Source of the DNA: Deltaproteobacteria bacterium
GTDB lineage: Bacteria; Myxococcota_A; Polyangia; Polyangiales; JADJMO01
Assembly (NCBI GenBank): GCA_025363655.1
Contig: JANYDK010000084.1
Location: 1-64,000, forward strand
Direction: 5' to 3'
DNA length: 64,000 bases
A program made the translations under genes and the position numbers. Shown here one piece after another: positions 18,164-26,979 of the stretch. The notes under the pieces were generated by a model, which saw nothing but the letters and a program-made list of their open reading frames with translations, made no database searches and was not told the DNA's origin. Within the stretch, counting starts at the first letter, position 1, and each line of letters opens with the position of its first letter.

Positions 18164-18760
18164 ATGCGCGCCGTCCATCTGCTCGCGTTCGTCTCGTTGT
18201 CGTCCGCCTTCGCCTTCGCGCTGCCGCTCGGAGGCTGCGGAGGCTCGGGCACACCCGCGAACGTTCCCAAGGCCGAGGGCACGGAAGAACCGAAGCCTGG
18301 GGGCAGCTCGGATTTGGCCCTCGGCGGCGAGTGCGTCGACCCGGTCACCGACGGTGACAACCACGACTCGACGCGCCCGTTCGGCAAGCACGTACAGCTC
18401 GACGTCCACAGCTTCGACCTCGACGACGACGGCAAGGTCGACATCTTCGTCAAGCCGGCTTGGTCGTGCGGGCACGGGTGCAACCGGTCCGCGTACATCT
18501 CGCGGGGCACCTGCGGCCACTACGTCGGCACGTTCCCGTCCGAGGACTACTACGAGATGATGCCCGAGAAATCGCACGGCTTGCACGACATCAAGGCGCG
18601 CCCGAAGCGCTCCGATGGCGCCGATCTCCGTTGCTTCCAGTTGATGCTCTCCTTCGACGGCAAGCAGTACGAGGTGACCAAGCATCGCGAGTGCGAGTGC
18701 AAGGAAGAAGCGCCCAAGTGCGAGGCCAATTGGACCGACGGCACCAACTGGCAGCCGTGA
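18164..18760 (+). CDS. lipoprotein of unknown function
   Basis: A 198-residue predicted lipoprotein. The signal MRAVHLLAFVSLSSAFAFAL ends in the lipobox LGGC, and the next residues (GGSGTPANVPK) form a flexible tether. The mature part is rich in Asp, Cys and Tyr: DDDGKVDIFVK resembles a calcium-binding Asp loop, and eight or more Cys suggest disulfides (SCGHGCNRS, ECECKEEAPKCE). The ATG at 18164 gives a normal lipoprotein signal; the frame is open upstream but without signal character. A TATCTT hexamer about 50 nt upstream may be its promoter. Function unknown. Confidence 0.78.
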   Translation: MRAVHLLAFVSLSSAFAFALPLGGCGGSGTPANVPKAEGTEEPKPGGSSDLALGGECVDPVTDGDNHDSTRPFGKHVQLDVHSFDLDDDGKVDIFVKPAWSCGHGCNRSAYISRGTCGHYVGTFPSEDYYEMMPEKSHGLHDIKARPKRSDGADLRCFQLMLSFDGKQYEVTKHRECECKEEAPKCEANWTDGTNWQP

Positions 18761-18765
18761 CGTTC

Positions 18766-18798
18766 CATTCGAGTTTCCGTTCGAGTTTCAGTTCGAGA
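18766..18798. repeat. TTCGAGTTTC short direct repeat
   Basis: Three 12-bp units beginning TTCGAG (TTCGAGTTTCCG, TTCGAGTTTCAG, TTCGAGATGG) fill the gap between two convergent genes and run into the end of the membrane glycosyltransferase gene. No hairpin or other function is evident. Confidence 0.5.
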
Positions 18799-20299
18799 TG
18801 GCGCTCGAAAGCAGGCAATGTGACGCACCGGGGAGCAACGGCTCGAGCACGGTGAAGTCGGCGAGGATTCGGGCGTTCGCCTCTCGCGCGACGTAGGCGC
18901 GGACCCACGATTTCGCCTCCCATTCGCGCGCGCCGACCCAGGCTTCGTCGCGTGTGTCGAGGAGCACCGCGCGTCCGTGGCAGCGGGCGTCGTCGAGTCG
19001 CGCGGTGAGCGCACCTTCGTTCGCAGGCCACGCCCATCCCGGACAGAGGAGCTCGAGTCGCGCCCTGGGAACGCCGATGCCGGCGCGATGGACGGAAGCG
19101 GCATCGGCCTCTGCGAGCACCGCGCCGGCAGCGGGACAGAGGTGACCGGGGACGACGAGGGCGTGATCGGGGGCGATGCGGAGGCGTGAGCGCATCTCCT
19201 CTCCTTCGCGGGCGAGCGCGTGCGTTCGTGCGAGGGCGACGGGTGCGAGCGCGAGCGGGGCGACGAGAAGGAGAGCGAACCTCACGCGGCGTGGGCCGCC
19301 GAGCTTGTTCGCGAGCGGCTTCGCGGCGACGACGAGGAGCGCGAGCGGCGCGGTGGAGAGGAGGTAGCGCGGGCTGAACGAGCCGTCGGGATAGACCGTG
19401 AGGAGGAGCGTGCCGAGGAGCGAAGGAAGGACGACGGCCCGTATTTTCGGCTGCGCGAGCACCGTTCGGAGTTCGCGTGGGCGCATCGCGATCACCGCGA
19501 GCACGACGGGGAGGGGGCCGAGCGTGAGCATCCAGACGATCGACAGCCCGACGTCGCGGAGGCCGATCGGATGCTTGCTCGACGAGCTTGCCATCGCGTC
19601 GAACCAACCGGCGAGCGTGGCCGAGCCCTTGGCGTGGAGGACCACGAGCGAGAGACCGACGACGAACGAGAGCGTCGCGACCGACGCCGCGCGCTTCTTC
19701 GGCCAGAGGAGCAGGACGACGGCGACGAATTGGAGAGCGGCCGTTTCACGCACCGCGACGGCCGCGGCGACGAGCACGCCCGCGAAAAAAGCCTGGATCG
19801 ACGACCTTCGATCGTCGCCGCCCCCTGTCGGGCACGCGAGCACGAGCGCGCCGAAGACGAGCGTCAGCGCGGGCGCGTCCGTCAGTACTTGGTGGGCCGT
19901 GTGCGCGAACGACGGTGAAATCGCCAGCGCGGCGCCGGCAGCGAGCGCAGCCCTTCGTCCGAGGCCGAGGCGCGCGACGAGGAGCGCGAAGAGAGAGGGA
20001 GCAAGTGACGAGAACGCCGTCCACCACCAGCGCAAACAAGGTTCGAGCGCGGCCTCGCCGGCACCGAGGCGGAGGGCGACGTCGACGATCCAGCGCGAGA
20101 CGGCGAGGAAGAGCGGTCTGCCGAGGAGGAGCCCGCTCGGTTCACCACGCAGCGCCTGGCGGACGTAGTCGCCGGCGTCCCAATAGGCGAGCCCATGCGT
20201 GCCGACGGTGCTCGCTGCGGCGAGGGCGACGCCGAAGAGCAACGTGAGCTCTAGTCGCGTCGGCCGCGTCGGCTGCGTCGGCTCGTCCTGATCGGTCAT
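18788..20299 (-). CDS. polytopic GT-C type glycosyltransferase (GT39-like)
   Basis: A 503-residue integral membrane protein with roughly ten to twelve hydrophobic helices. The first extracytoplasmic loop carries AYWDAGDYVRQAL, the acidic motif typical of lipid-phosphate-sugar dependent GT-C enzymes (PMT/ArnT/GT39 group), and RPLFLAVSRWI follows. It likely transfers a sugar from a polyprenyl phosphate donor to lipid, glycan or protein on the outer face of the inner membrane; donor and acceptor are unknown. The ATG at 20299 is preferred; a TTG at 20329 would add ten polar residues. It is divergent from thiD. The N-terminal Thr/Pro/Arg stretch is encoded by short GTCGG repeats. Confidence 0.75.
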   Translation of the reverse strand: MTDQDEPTQPTRPTRLELTLLFGVALAAASTVGTHGLAYWDAGDYVRQALRGEPSGLLLGRPLFLAVSRWIVDVALRLGAGEAALEPCLRWWWTAFSSLAPSLFALLVARLGLGRRAALAAGAALAISPSFAHTAHQVLTDAPALTLVFGALVLACPTGGGDDRRSSIQAFFAGVLVAAAVAVRETAALQFVAVVLLLWPKKRAASVATLSFVVGLSLVVLHAKGSATLAGWFDAMASSSSKHPIGLRDVGLSIVWMLTLGPLPVVLAVIAMRPRELRTVLAQPKIRAVVLPSLLGTLLLTVYPDGSFSPRYLLSTAPLALLVVAAKPLANKLGGPRRVRFALLLVAPLALAPVALARTHALAREGEEMRSRLRIAPDHALVVPGHLCPAAGAVLAEADAASVHRAGIGVPRARLELLCPGWAWPANEGALTARLDDARCHGRAVLLDTRDEAWVGAREWEAKSWVRAYVAREANARILADFTVLEPLLPGASHCLLSSAISN

Positions 20300-20342
20300 G
20301 TTTGGTTCAGCTCGATCCAGCTCGGTCAAGAGGTGGGTGAGG

Positions 20343-20348
20343 TATCAT
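20343..20348 (+). promoter_or_regulatory. TATCAT, probable -10 element of thiD
   Basis: TATCAT ends 6 nt before the ATG at 20355, so transcription would start almost at the A of ATG. No TPP riboswitch-like Thi box is visible upstream. Confidence 0.45.
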
Positions 20349-20354
20349 CGAACG

Positions 20355-21191
20355 ATGTCGGCGGCCCACCGCGCACGCGGCGCGAAGAATGTCGCGCTCA
20401 CCATCGCGGGCAGTGATCCCGTCGGCGGAGCGGGAATTCAAGCCGATTTGCGCACCTTCGCGGCCCACGGCGTCCACGGCCTCTCGGCCGTCACTTGCCT
20501 CACCGTGCAAGGAACCCGAGGCGTGCGCGCGGTCCATCCGGTCGACGCAGCGATCGTGCGCGCGCAAATCGAGGTCGTGCTCGAGGACGTGCGGGCGCAA
20601 GCGATGAAGACCGGCGCGCTCGGCTCGGCAGAGAACGTCGTCGTCGTCGCCGAGATCGCGGCGCAACGGCCGAGGCTCCCGCTCGTCGTCGATCCGGTGC
20701 TCGTCTCCACCAGCGGCGCGGCGCTCCTTCCGACGAAGGCGCTCGAGATCTTGCGCGAACGTCTCCTTCCGCGGGCGACGCTGGTCACCCCCAACGTCGA
20801 CGAGCTGGCGGTGCTCCTCGACCTCGAGGCACCTGGCGATCTCGAGGGGCTACGCGAGATGGCGCAGCGGGCCCGCAGAGAGCTCGGGCTGCGCGCGGTG
20901 CTCGCGAAGGGGGGGCATCTTCGCAGCGGTCGTGACGAGGTCGTCGACGTCCTCGTCGATGCCGCAGGCTTCGTGGTGATGAGCGGCATGCGGGTGCGAA
21001 CGCGTTGCACGCACGGCACCGGTTGCACCTTGTCGGCGGCGATCACCGCGCGGCTCGCCCGCGGCCAGACCTTGCGCGCGGCGGTGATCGCGGCCAAGCG
21101 CTACGTCGAGGAGTCGCTGCGGGCCGCGACTCCGCTCGGACCGGGGAAGAGCCCGATGCATCAACTCCATATGCTTCGTCCGGTGCGCTGA
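20355..21191 (+). CDS. thiD: hydroxymethylpyrimidine/phosphomethylpyrimidine kinase
   Basis: A 278-residue cytoplasmic ribokinase-family enzyme that phosphorylates hydroxymethylpyrimidine twice to give the pyrimidine half of thiamine. Near-canonical signatures are VALTIAGSDPVGGAGIQADL at the start and HGTGCTLSAAITARLA at the end, which forms the anion hole and catalytic loop. PVLVSTSGAALL and ATLVTPNVDEL are the usual intermediate motifs. Length fits the family (about 265-280). It is alone: no thiC, thiE or thiM next to it and no visible TPP riboswitch. The ATG at 20355 is fixed by the homology start and the TATCAT element. Confidence 0.94.
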   Translation: MSAAHRARGAKNVALTIAGSDPVGGAGIQADLRTFAAHGVHGLSAVTCLTVQGTRGVRAVHPVDAAIVRAQIEVVLEDVRAQAMKTGALGSAENVVVVAEIAAQRPRLPLVVDPVLVSTSGAALLPTKALEILRERLLPRATLVTPNVDELAVLLDLEAPGDLEGLREMAQRARRELGLRAVLAKGGHLRSGRDEVVDVLVDAAGFVVMSGMRVRTRCTHGTGCTLSAAITARLARGQTLRAAVIAAKRYVEESLRAATPLGPGKSPMHQLHMLRPVR

Positions 21192-21197
21192 AACGGC

Positions 21198-23654
21198 CTA
21201 TTTTCCGCATTTCGGCGCGGCGCGAAGGGCCCGGCCGACGGCGTCCTTCACCACCAAGACCGAGCTGTCGAGCGCGGCGAGGCGTTGCGCGAGATCTTTC
21301 GGATGGAGCTCGCCGAGGGCGACGATGGCGGCGAGACCGAGCACACGTGCGCCTTCGCCGTCGTCGACGTGGCGGGCGAGCTCGAAGAGCGCGTCGGCGC
21401 TGGGTTGATCGCAGAGAATGCCGAGCGCTTCGACGGCGTCGCGGCGGACGTCGATCGCTTCGTCGGCGTCGAACGCGCGTGCCCGTACTGCAGGGAGCTG
21501 TCCGTGCGCGCCGCGGCTCGCGAGGGCCCGGAGCGAGGCCATGCGAACGCTCTTGGCGTCGTCGCGCGTGGCGGTGGCGAGCGCCTGGTCGACGTCGGCG
21601 CCACTCGGCGAATCGCCGAGGAGCTCGGCCGCGGCGATGCGCACGTAGGTCCAAGCGTCCGCCGCGAGCATCGTCTTCACGGCCGGCGTCGCGCCGAACG
21701 ACGCGGCCTTGCGGAGCGCCTCGAGCGTGCGCTGACGGACGCGTGGATCGACGTCGCCGAGCGCGTGCAAGAGCTCCGGACGCAGCGCTTCGACCGCGCC
21801 CCCGACCTCGGACGCACGCGCGCGCAAATAGCGATCGGGCTCGGCGAAGAGCGTACGCAACCAAGCGACGGAGCCCGGTTCGGCGCGGGCGGCGAGCATC
21901 GCCAGCGGCTCGGCGGCGAGCCAACGTCGCTCGAACGGTTGTCCGGCAGCGGCGTGGGCGAGGAGCGCTTTTGCGAGCGGCGGGAGGAGAGGTCCCGACT
22001 CGGTGCTCTCGCCGATCGCCACGGTACCGGCGATGGCGCGCGCGAGCTCGATGAGCGGGGCCACCTCTCCAGCAGGCGGAGGCGTCACGTGCGCGCCGAT
22101 CCAAGCGAGCGTGACCGCGCGTCCTTCGGAGGTATCGACGACCCGCGCGAGGGCTTTGCGGAACGTTCGCCTTCGCGCCGGAGTCGCGGTCGGGAGCGCG
22201 TCGAGGATGGCGGCGAGCGCGATCTGGGGTGAGAGCTTGGCGAAGCGCTCGGCGAGGATCTCCCGCGCGGCGCCGCCCCCTTCGAGGAAGCCCTTGGCGA
22301 TCGCGTCTTTCGCTTTTCCGCCGCAGGCATCGAGGGCGATGCGCGCCGCCACCGTCGCCTCTTTCGGTGCGTCCCAGGCGAGACGGACGAGACCCGGCGC
22401 GGCAGCCTCGCACGGCGTCGACTCGAGCACTTCGACCGCCAACGCTTTGCCTCCGTCGCCCATCGACCCGAGCTTGCCGATGACCGTGGTGGCGCCGCGG
22501 GAGGCTGCGTGCACGAGGAGACTCTTGGCGAGCTCGGCGCCGTTGCCGCCGTCGTCGAGGAGGGTGACGACGTCGTCGAGCGTGTGGATCGTCGCCGGCA
22601 CGACCGGCACCCCTTCGACCTCGGCGAGCCCCACATTTGGCTCCGATTTCGGATCCATAGAGGCTTTATCGAGCTCGAGACCGACGCAGGTCGTCGCGCG
22701 GGGCGCGGGAAAGACGACGTCGACGCGCGCGCCAGCTTCGGTGACTTCGGGGATCGTCACACGGAAGGTCGCGTCGTCGAGCACCACGTAGATCGACGTC
22801 GGTTGGGCGAGCTCAGAAAAGGGCTTGGTCGGCCTGACGACGAAGGAGAGACGCTCGAGTGGTAGCGCTTTCGGCGCCGAGAAGACGACGAACTCGCCGC
22901 GGCCATCGCCCTTGCGACCTTCGGTCCAGACCGTCGAGGGATCGTCGTCGACCAAGGCAGCCGAGCCGCTGTCGTTGGTCGAGGCGCCACGGAGGCCGAG
23001 GGTGCTGCCGATGGGAGCGCGCGTGGCGAGGACGCCGGCGAGGGGTGACGCCTTCTCGCGAGCGTCTTTCGAGAGACGCGGCATCGCGATCGCGTGCAAG
23101 GTCATCGAGGCGACGTCGAGGCGGCGCGGTGCGAGGAGCGTCTCTCTTTGTCCGCAGAGGGTGAGCGCGCGACGAATCTCGCCGACGTAGATCGTCGCGC
23201 CGTCGATGAGGACCCGCCCGCCGACACCTTCTTCTCCGGCGAAACCGGTGAGGCCGGAGAAGAGCACCTGTGCGCCGCCCTTCTTGGCGCCCGAGACCAA
23301 CGCTTCCCAAGCGATTTCCGGGTGTCCGGTGTCGTGGAGGACGACGTGAAGGACGCTTCGTCCGCTGCCGACCGCGAGGGTCTCGACGCGAGACGTGGCG
23401 AGGTCGATCGGGCTCGGGAGGTCGATGGCCAGGGTCTTCGCGTCTTTGTCGACGCACGGCGCCGAGCAGCCGAGGGCCGTCAAGGTTCGTTGCGCGAGAT
23501 CGACGTGGACGCTGCTCGCTCCGAGACCTCCACCGGCAGCGGTGCTTCCGTCGAGCGACGCCGTAGCGCCGCGTGCGGGAGCTCCCGAGACGAGAAGAGC
23601 TCCGAAAACCAGGGTAGCGGCGCAGGCGGGAGGGGTGGGCCTTCGGCGGGACAC
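21198..23654 (-). CDS. exported protein with discoidin-like domain and HEAT repeats
   Basis: An 818-residue exported protein. A signal peptide (ACAATLVFGALLVSGAPARG) starts it. Residues about 35-210 are beta-rich and unrecognised. Residues about 215-350 resemble a galactose-binding/F5-F8 type C (discoidin) domain: SAALVDDDPSTVWTEG matches the calcium-loop start and a strand set follows to VGLAEVEGVP. Residues about 360-818 are a HEAT/PBS-lyase solenoid (VDPRVRQRTLEALRKAASFG, VRMASLRALASRGAHG, DVRRDAVEALGILCDQP). This combination suggests a periplasmic or surface scaffold that binds sugar or protein; function is inferred only. It ends 6 nt from thiD on the opposite strand. Confidence 0.78.
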   Translation of the reverse strand: MSRRRPTPPACAATLVFGALLVSGAPARGATASLDGSTAAGGGLGASSVHVDLAQRTLTALGCSAPCVDKDAKTLAIDLPSPIDLATSRVETLAVGSGRSVLHVVLHDTGHPEIAWEALVSGAKKGGAQVLFSGLTGFAGEEGVGGRVLIDGATIYVGEIRRALTLCGQRETLLAPRRLDVASMTLHAIAMPRLSKDAREKASPLAGVLATRAPIGSTLGLRGASTNDSGSAALVDDDPSTVWTEGRKGDGRGEFVVFSAPKALPLERLSFVVRPTKPFSELAQPTSIYVVLDDATFRVTIPEVTEAGARVDVVFPAPRATTCVGLELDKASMDPKSEPNVGLAEVEGVPVVPATIHTLDDVVTLLDDGGNGAELAKSLLVHAASRGATTVIGKLGSMGDGGKALAVEVLESTPCEAAAPGLVRLAWDAPKEATVAARIALDACGGKAKDAIAKGFLEGGGAAREILAERFAKLSPQIALAAILDALPTATPARRRTFRKALARVVDTSEGRAVTLAWIGAHVTPPPAGEVAPLIELARAIAGTVAIGESTESGPLLPPLAKALLAHAAAGQPFERRWLAAEPLAMLAARAEPGSVAWLRTLFAEPDRYLRARASEVGGAVEALRPELLHALGDVDPRVRQRTLEALRKAASFGATPAVKTMLAADAWTYVRIAAAELLGDSPSGADVDQALATATRDDAKSVRMASLRALASRGAHGQLPAVRARAFDADEAIDVRRDAVEALGILCDQPSADALFELARHVDDGEGARVLGLAAIVALGELHPKDLAQRLAALDSSVLVVKDAVGRALRAAPKCGK

Positions 23655-23731
23655 GCCCCATCATAACCGCGCGCTCTGCCGTTGCCGAGGCTGGAGGTGC
23701 GCGAAACCATGCCCAAGAGCGCGGCACCGCG

Positions 23732-23737
23732 TACACT
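23732..23737 (+). promoter_or_regulatory. TACACT, probable -10 element
   Basis: TACACT ends 8 nt before the ATG at 23746. The hexamer with its flanking G (GTACACTG) is identical to that at 4171-4178. Confidence 0.45.
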
Positions 23738-23745
23738 GGACCGTG

Positions 23746-25902
23746 ATGGCGGCTCCGCATCCGCGAATCCTCGATCGGCTGCTCGCCGAACGGAAGATCA
23801 CCCGCGAGCAGTACGAGTCGACCCTGGCGATTCATCGCCGCGACGGGGGCGCGGTCGAGGAGATCCTCATCGAGTCGGGCGTCTTCAGCGAGGGCGACCT
23901 CTTGAAGAACCTCGCCGCCGTCTACAAGACGCGCTTCGTCTCGACCGAAAAGCTGTCGAAGGCGAGCATCGAGAAATCGACGCTCGATCTCATTCCGCGC
24001 AAGGTCGCCGAGCGCAACGGCGTCGTCCCCGTGATCCTCGATCGCCGCACCGCCACGCTCTCGATCGTCATCGTCGATCCGGAGAACGTGCAGGCGCTCG
24101 AGGAGGTGAAGATGGCCTCGCGCGTTCGTGAGGTGGCCGCGCTCGTCGCTCGCCCCGAGGCCATCGCCGCCGCCATCGCCAAGTTCTACGCCCTCGACGA
24201 TCGCCCCTTCCAAGCGCTCGCGCGGCGGATGATCGAGCAAGCGAACCGCGTCAGCACCGACATCTACGGGCGGACGATCGCGCCCAATCAACAGAGCGCC
24301 GTCCGCAACGATCCGATGCTCGTCGAGTTCGAGCGCTTCGGCGATCAGCGCGCGCACAACGTCGGTGAGCGCAAAGAGACGCAGAGGCCTTCGGCCGATC
24401 CGTCGCCCTCGGGGACCATCTCGCTTCCGCCGCCGGCTGCGACTCCGCAACGTGCGGTCGCCAGCCTCGAGCTCCCGGCGCCACTGCCTCCGAAGCCGCC
24501 GACTGCCGCGCCGCCGCCCCAGCCGGCGCCTCCGCTCGCCACGCCGGCGCCGATGCTCGCGCCAGCGGTGCCGCCGCCGCCCGCGCCACCGGCCGAGAAC
24601 TGGATGGAGACGCTCAACGTCCTCATCTCGCTCCTCGAGAACAATCGCCCTGATTTGCGCGGTCATTCAGCGCAAGTAGCGCGGCTCACGCGCAAGCTCG
24701 GAGAGCGCGTCGGCCTCTCCGAGCGCGAGGTCGATCAAGTCGTCGCCGCCGCGCTCCTCCACGATCTCGGCAAGGCCTCGAGCTACCACCTGACGCCGCT
24801 CAACGTGGCCGAATACGAAGGTCATCGCATCGCCGCGAAGAAGAGCTACCTCACGCCGGCGCGGCTGATGGACTCGGTGAGGATGAGCGACGCCACCGCG
24901 CGCGCGCTCACGCACATGTACGAGCGCTTCGACGGCAAAGGCTTCCCCGACGGCCTCGCGGGCAAAGACATCCCCATCGGCGCGCGCTTCCTCGCGATCA
25001 CCGACACCTACGCCGATTTGACGCAAAACCCGCGCAATCCGTATCGAAAAATCCTCCGCCCGAAGGAGGCGATCGACGTCTTCGCGAAGTTCAAGGCGCA
25101 GGTCTTCGATCCGAATCTCGTCGACATCTTCCGTCACGTGGTCACCGGCGACGACCTCAAGGCGAAGCTCCTCGCCAACCGCAAGACGGCTCTCCTCGTC
25201 GATCCCGATCCGGAAGAGACCACGGTGCTCGAGCTGCGAATGATCGAGCAAGGCTTCGAAGTGAAAATCGCGCGCACCGCCGACGTGGCGCAGCGGCTCC
25301 TGGTGGAGACCGATTTCGAGATGGTCGTCTCCGAGGTCGAGCTCCAGCCGTTCGACGGCTTCGAGCTCATCGAGAAGGCGCGCAAGGTCGGAGCCTCGAA
25401 GGACGCGGTGTGGGTCTTTCTCTCGACGAAGGCCGATCGCGACGCGGTCAACCGCGGCTTCGAGCTCGGCGCCGCCGATTGGGTGCAGAAGCCGGCCAAG
25501 GCCGAGATCCTCGTCGCCAAGCTGCGCAAGTTGGTCGAGCAAGGTGCCCCGGCGAAGCAGACCGCCTCACGTGGCGTCAGCGGATCGCTCGAAGAAATGG
25601 GCCTCCCGGACATGGTGCAAATTCTCTCGCAGGGTCGGAAGACCGGCGCGCTGAAGATCACCACGGGCAGCGACAAGGGCGAGATTCACTTCGTCAACGG
25701 TGACATCTACAACGCCAACTTCGGCAAGCTGAAGGCCGAAGAGGCGATGTACGCGATGATTCGGCTCCGCTCCGGCGACTTCCAACTCGATCCCAATTTC
25801 AAGGCCGATCAGCGGGTGATTCAGATGAGTGCCGAGGGCTTGCTCCTCGAAGGGATGCGTCGGCTCGACGAGAGCTCACGTGTCGCCGGCGATCCACGAT
25901 GA
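23746..25902 (+). CDS. MshEN / HD-GYP / degenerate receiver / DUF4388 signalling protein
   Basis: A 718-residue soluble signalling protein. Residues 5-150 resemble the N-terminal domain of type II secretion ATPases (MshEN), which binds cyclic di-GMP in some proteins. A Pro/Ala-rich linker (about 225-285) follows. Residues about 290-465 are an HD-GYP-like phosphodiesterase domain: His339-Asp340 in LLHDLGK and ERFDGKGFPDGL in place of the GYP motif, with IGARFLAITDTYADL. Residues about 480-600 form a receiver in which the phospho-acceptor Asp is Glu530 (VVSEVELQPFDGFEL) while the Lys is kept (VQKPAK). The C-terminal 110 residues are DUF4388 (LPDMVQILSQGRKTGALKI). A phosphomimetic receiver beside HD-GYP suggests constitutive or non-phosphorylation control of c-di-GMP breakdown. 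Confidence 0.85.
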   Translation: MAAPHPRILDRLLAERKITREQYESTLAIHRRDGGAVEEILIESGVFSEGDLLKNLAAVYKTRFVSTEKLSKASIEKSTLDLIPRKVAERNGVVPVILDRRTATLSIVIVDPENVQALEEVKMASRVREVAALVARPEAIAAAIAKFYALDDRPFQALARRMIEQANRVSTDIYGRTIAPNQQSAVRNDPMLVEFERFGDQRAHNVGERKETQRPSADPSPSGTISLPPPAATPQRAVASLELPAPLPPKPPTAAPPPQPAPPLATPAPMLAPAVPPPPAPPAENWMETLNVLISLLENNRPDLRGHSAQVARLTRKLGERVGLSEREVDQVVAAALLHDLGKASSYHLTPLNVAEYEGHRIAAKKSYLTPARLMDSVRMSDATARALTHMYERFDGKGFPDGLAGKDIPIGARFLAITDTYADLTQNPRNPYRKILRPKEAIDVFAKFKAQVFDPNLVDIFRHVVTGDDLKAKLLANRKTALLVDPDPEETTVLELRMIEQGFEVKIARTADVAQRLLVETDFEMVVSEVELQPFDGFELIEKARKVGASKDAVWVFLSTKADRDAVNRGFELGAADWVQKPAKAEILVAKLRKLVEQGAPAKQTASRGVSGSLEEMGLPDMVQILSQGRKTGALKITTGSDKGEIHFVNGDIYNANFGKLKAEEAMYAMIRLRSGDFQLDPNFKADQRVIQMSAEGLLLEGMRRLDESSRVAGDPR

Positions 25903-25950
25903 CGACGTGACGGTCACGCCCAACCAACGCGCAACCAACCGAGGTGGCAG

Positions 25951-26979
25951 ATGAAACGAAGCTTATCCCCGAGTGTTCTCATCCTCCTCGCGTCAGGGGC
26001 GTTCGCCTGCGGATCGGGGGCCACTGCGCCCGCCGGCGACGACGACACGGGCACGCCGACCGGGGACACCGGCACGACGCCGACCGACGGTGGCGGTAGC
26101 GACACGAGCACGCCTCCGACCGATGGTGGCGGCACCGACACCAGCACGCCTCCGACCGATGGCGGCGGCACCGACACCAGCGTTCCGCCGACGGATGGCG
26201 GCACCACGTGTGCGAAGGCCGCCGGCACCGAGGGCGTGCACCTGATGTTGAACGTCACCTGGAAGGGCACGTTGGCGATCAATGCCGGCAGCGGCGTTGC
26301 CCACCTGTGGACGAAATCGGTCTTCACCACCGATGCGGCGGGCAAGCGAACGGCCCAGCAAACGCCGTGTGGATCGATGATCCCCGACATCATGACCACC
26401 GCCATCGCGGGCAGCACCAAGATCCAGCCGGAGTTCCTCCCGGCGGTGTGGGCAGGGACGAAGATGCCGGTCTTCACCGTCACCGGGAAGGTCTCCGGCT
26501 ACAACATCGGCGACACCGTGGCGATGGATCCGATCGCGGTCATCGTCGGGACCACGCTCGCCGATCCTGGCGGCGCGTGGCCCTCACCAGGCGCGCTCAC
26601 CGGCGTCGATCACGACGGCGATGGTCACCTCGGCATCAGCGCGACGCCGAAGACGGGTGGTGGCTATTCGCAGCCGCCGGTCGATCTCTCGATGGGCTCG
26701 CGCGCCGATCTTCTCTACATCGCCTCTCGCACCACCTCGGCGATCAGCGGCAAGCGGACGACGTGTGACATGGCCACCGGCACCGCGACGGTCACCACCT
26801 TCGACAACCACGTCATCGGTTGCCACATCGCCGGTGGCGCGGAGTGCACCGCCGCGCAGCAGAAGTTCGTCGACGACAACCGCACCGTCTTTGCGATCGG
26901 CACCTCGACCTTCGAAGCCAAGACCCTCGCCGACGGGGCCTCCTGCGCCGACATTCGCGCTGCCTTGCCTGCGAAATGA
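25951..26979 (+). CDS. lipoprotein with Thr/Pro/Asp/Gly repeat linker
   Basis: A 342-residue predicted lipoprotein: signal ending LASGAFAC, then a linker made of three 12-residue repeats of the form GGGTDTSTPPTD, then a globular domain of about 250 residues with four Cys and an EF-hand-like Asp loop (GVDHDGDGHLGI) that could bind calcium. GAGGTGG precedes the ATG at 25951. The stop TGA overlaps the ATG of the following FadL gene as ATGA, so the two are coupled and the lipoprotein may work with that outer-membrane channel. The globular domain is not recognised. Confidence 0.8.
   Translation: MKRSLSPSVLILLASGAFACGSGATAPAGDDDTGTPTGDTGTTPTDGGGSDTSTPPTDGGGTDTSTPPTDGGGTDTSVPPTDGGTTCAKAAGTEGVHLMLNVTWKGTLAINAGSGVAHLWTKSVFTTDAAGKRTAQQTPCGSMIPDIMTTAIAGSTKIQPEFLPAVWAGTKMPVFTVTGKVSGYNIGDTVAMDPIAVIVGTTLADPGGAWPSPGALTGVDHDGDGHLGISATPKTGGGYSQPPVDLSMGSRADLLYIASRTTSAISGKRTTCDMATGTATVTTFDNHVIGCHIAGGAECTAAQQKFVDDNRTVFAIGTSTFEAKTLADGASCADIRAALPAK
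26089..26196 (+). repeat. 36-bp tandem repeat, three units, inside lipoprotein gene
   Basis: Three 36-bp in-frame units encode GGGSDTSTPPTD, GGGTDTSTPPTD and GGGTDTSVPPTD. The DNA units are nearly identical, so copy number may vary between strains. Confidence 0.8.

Noticed and set aside
20301-20354. TPP riboswitch before thiD
   Set aside because: The gap to the TATCAT element and start codon is too short and no conserved Thi-box sequence is present.
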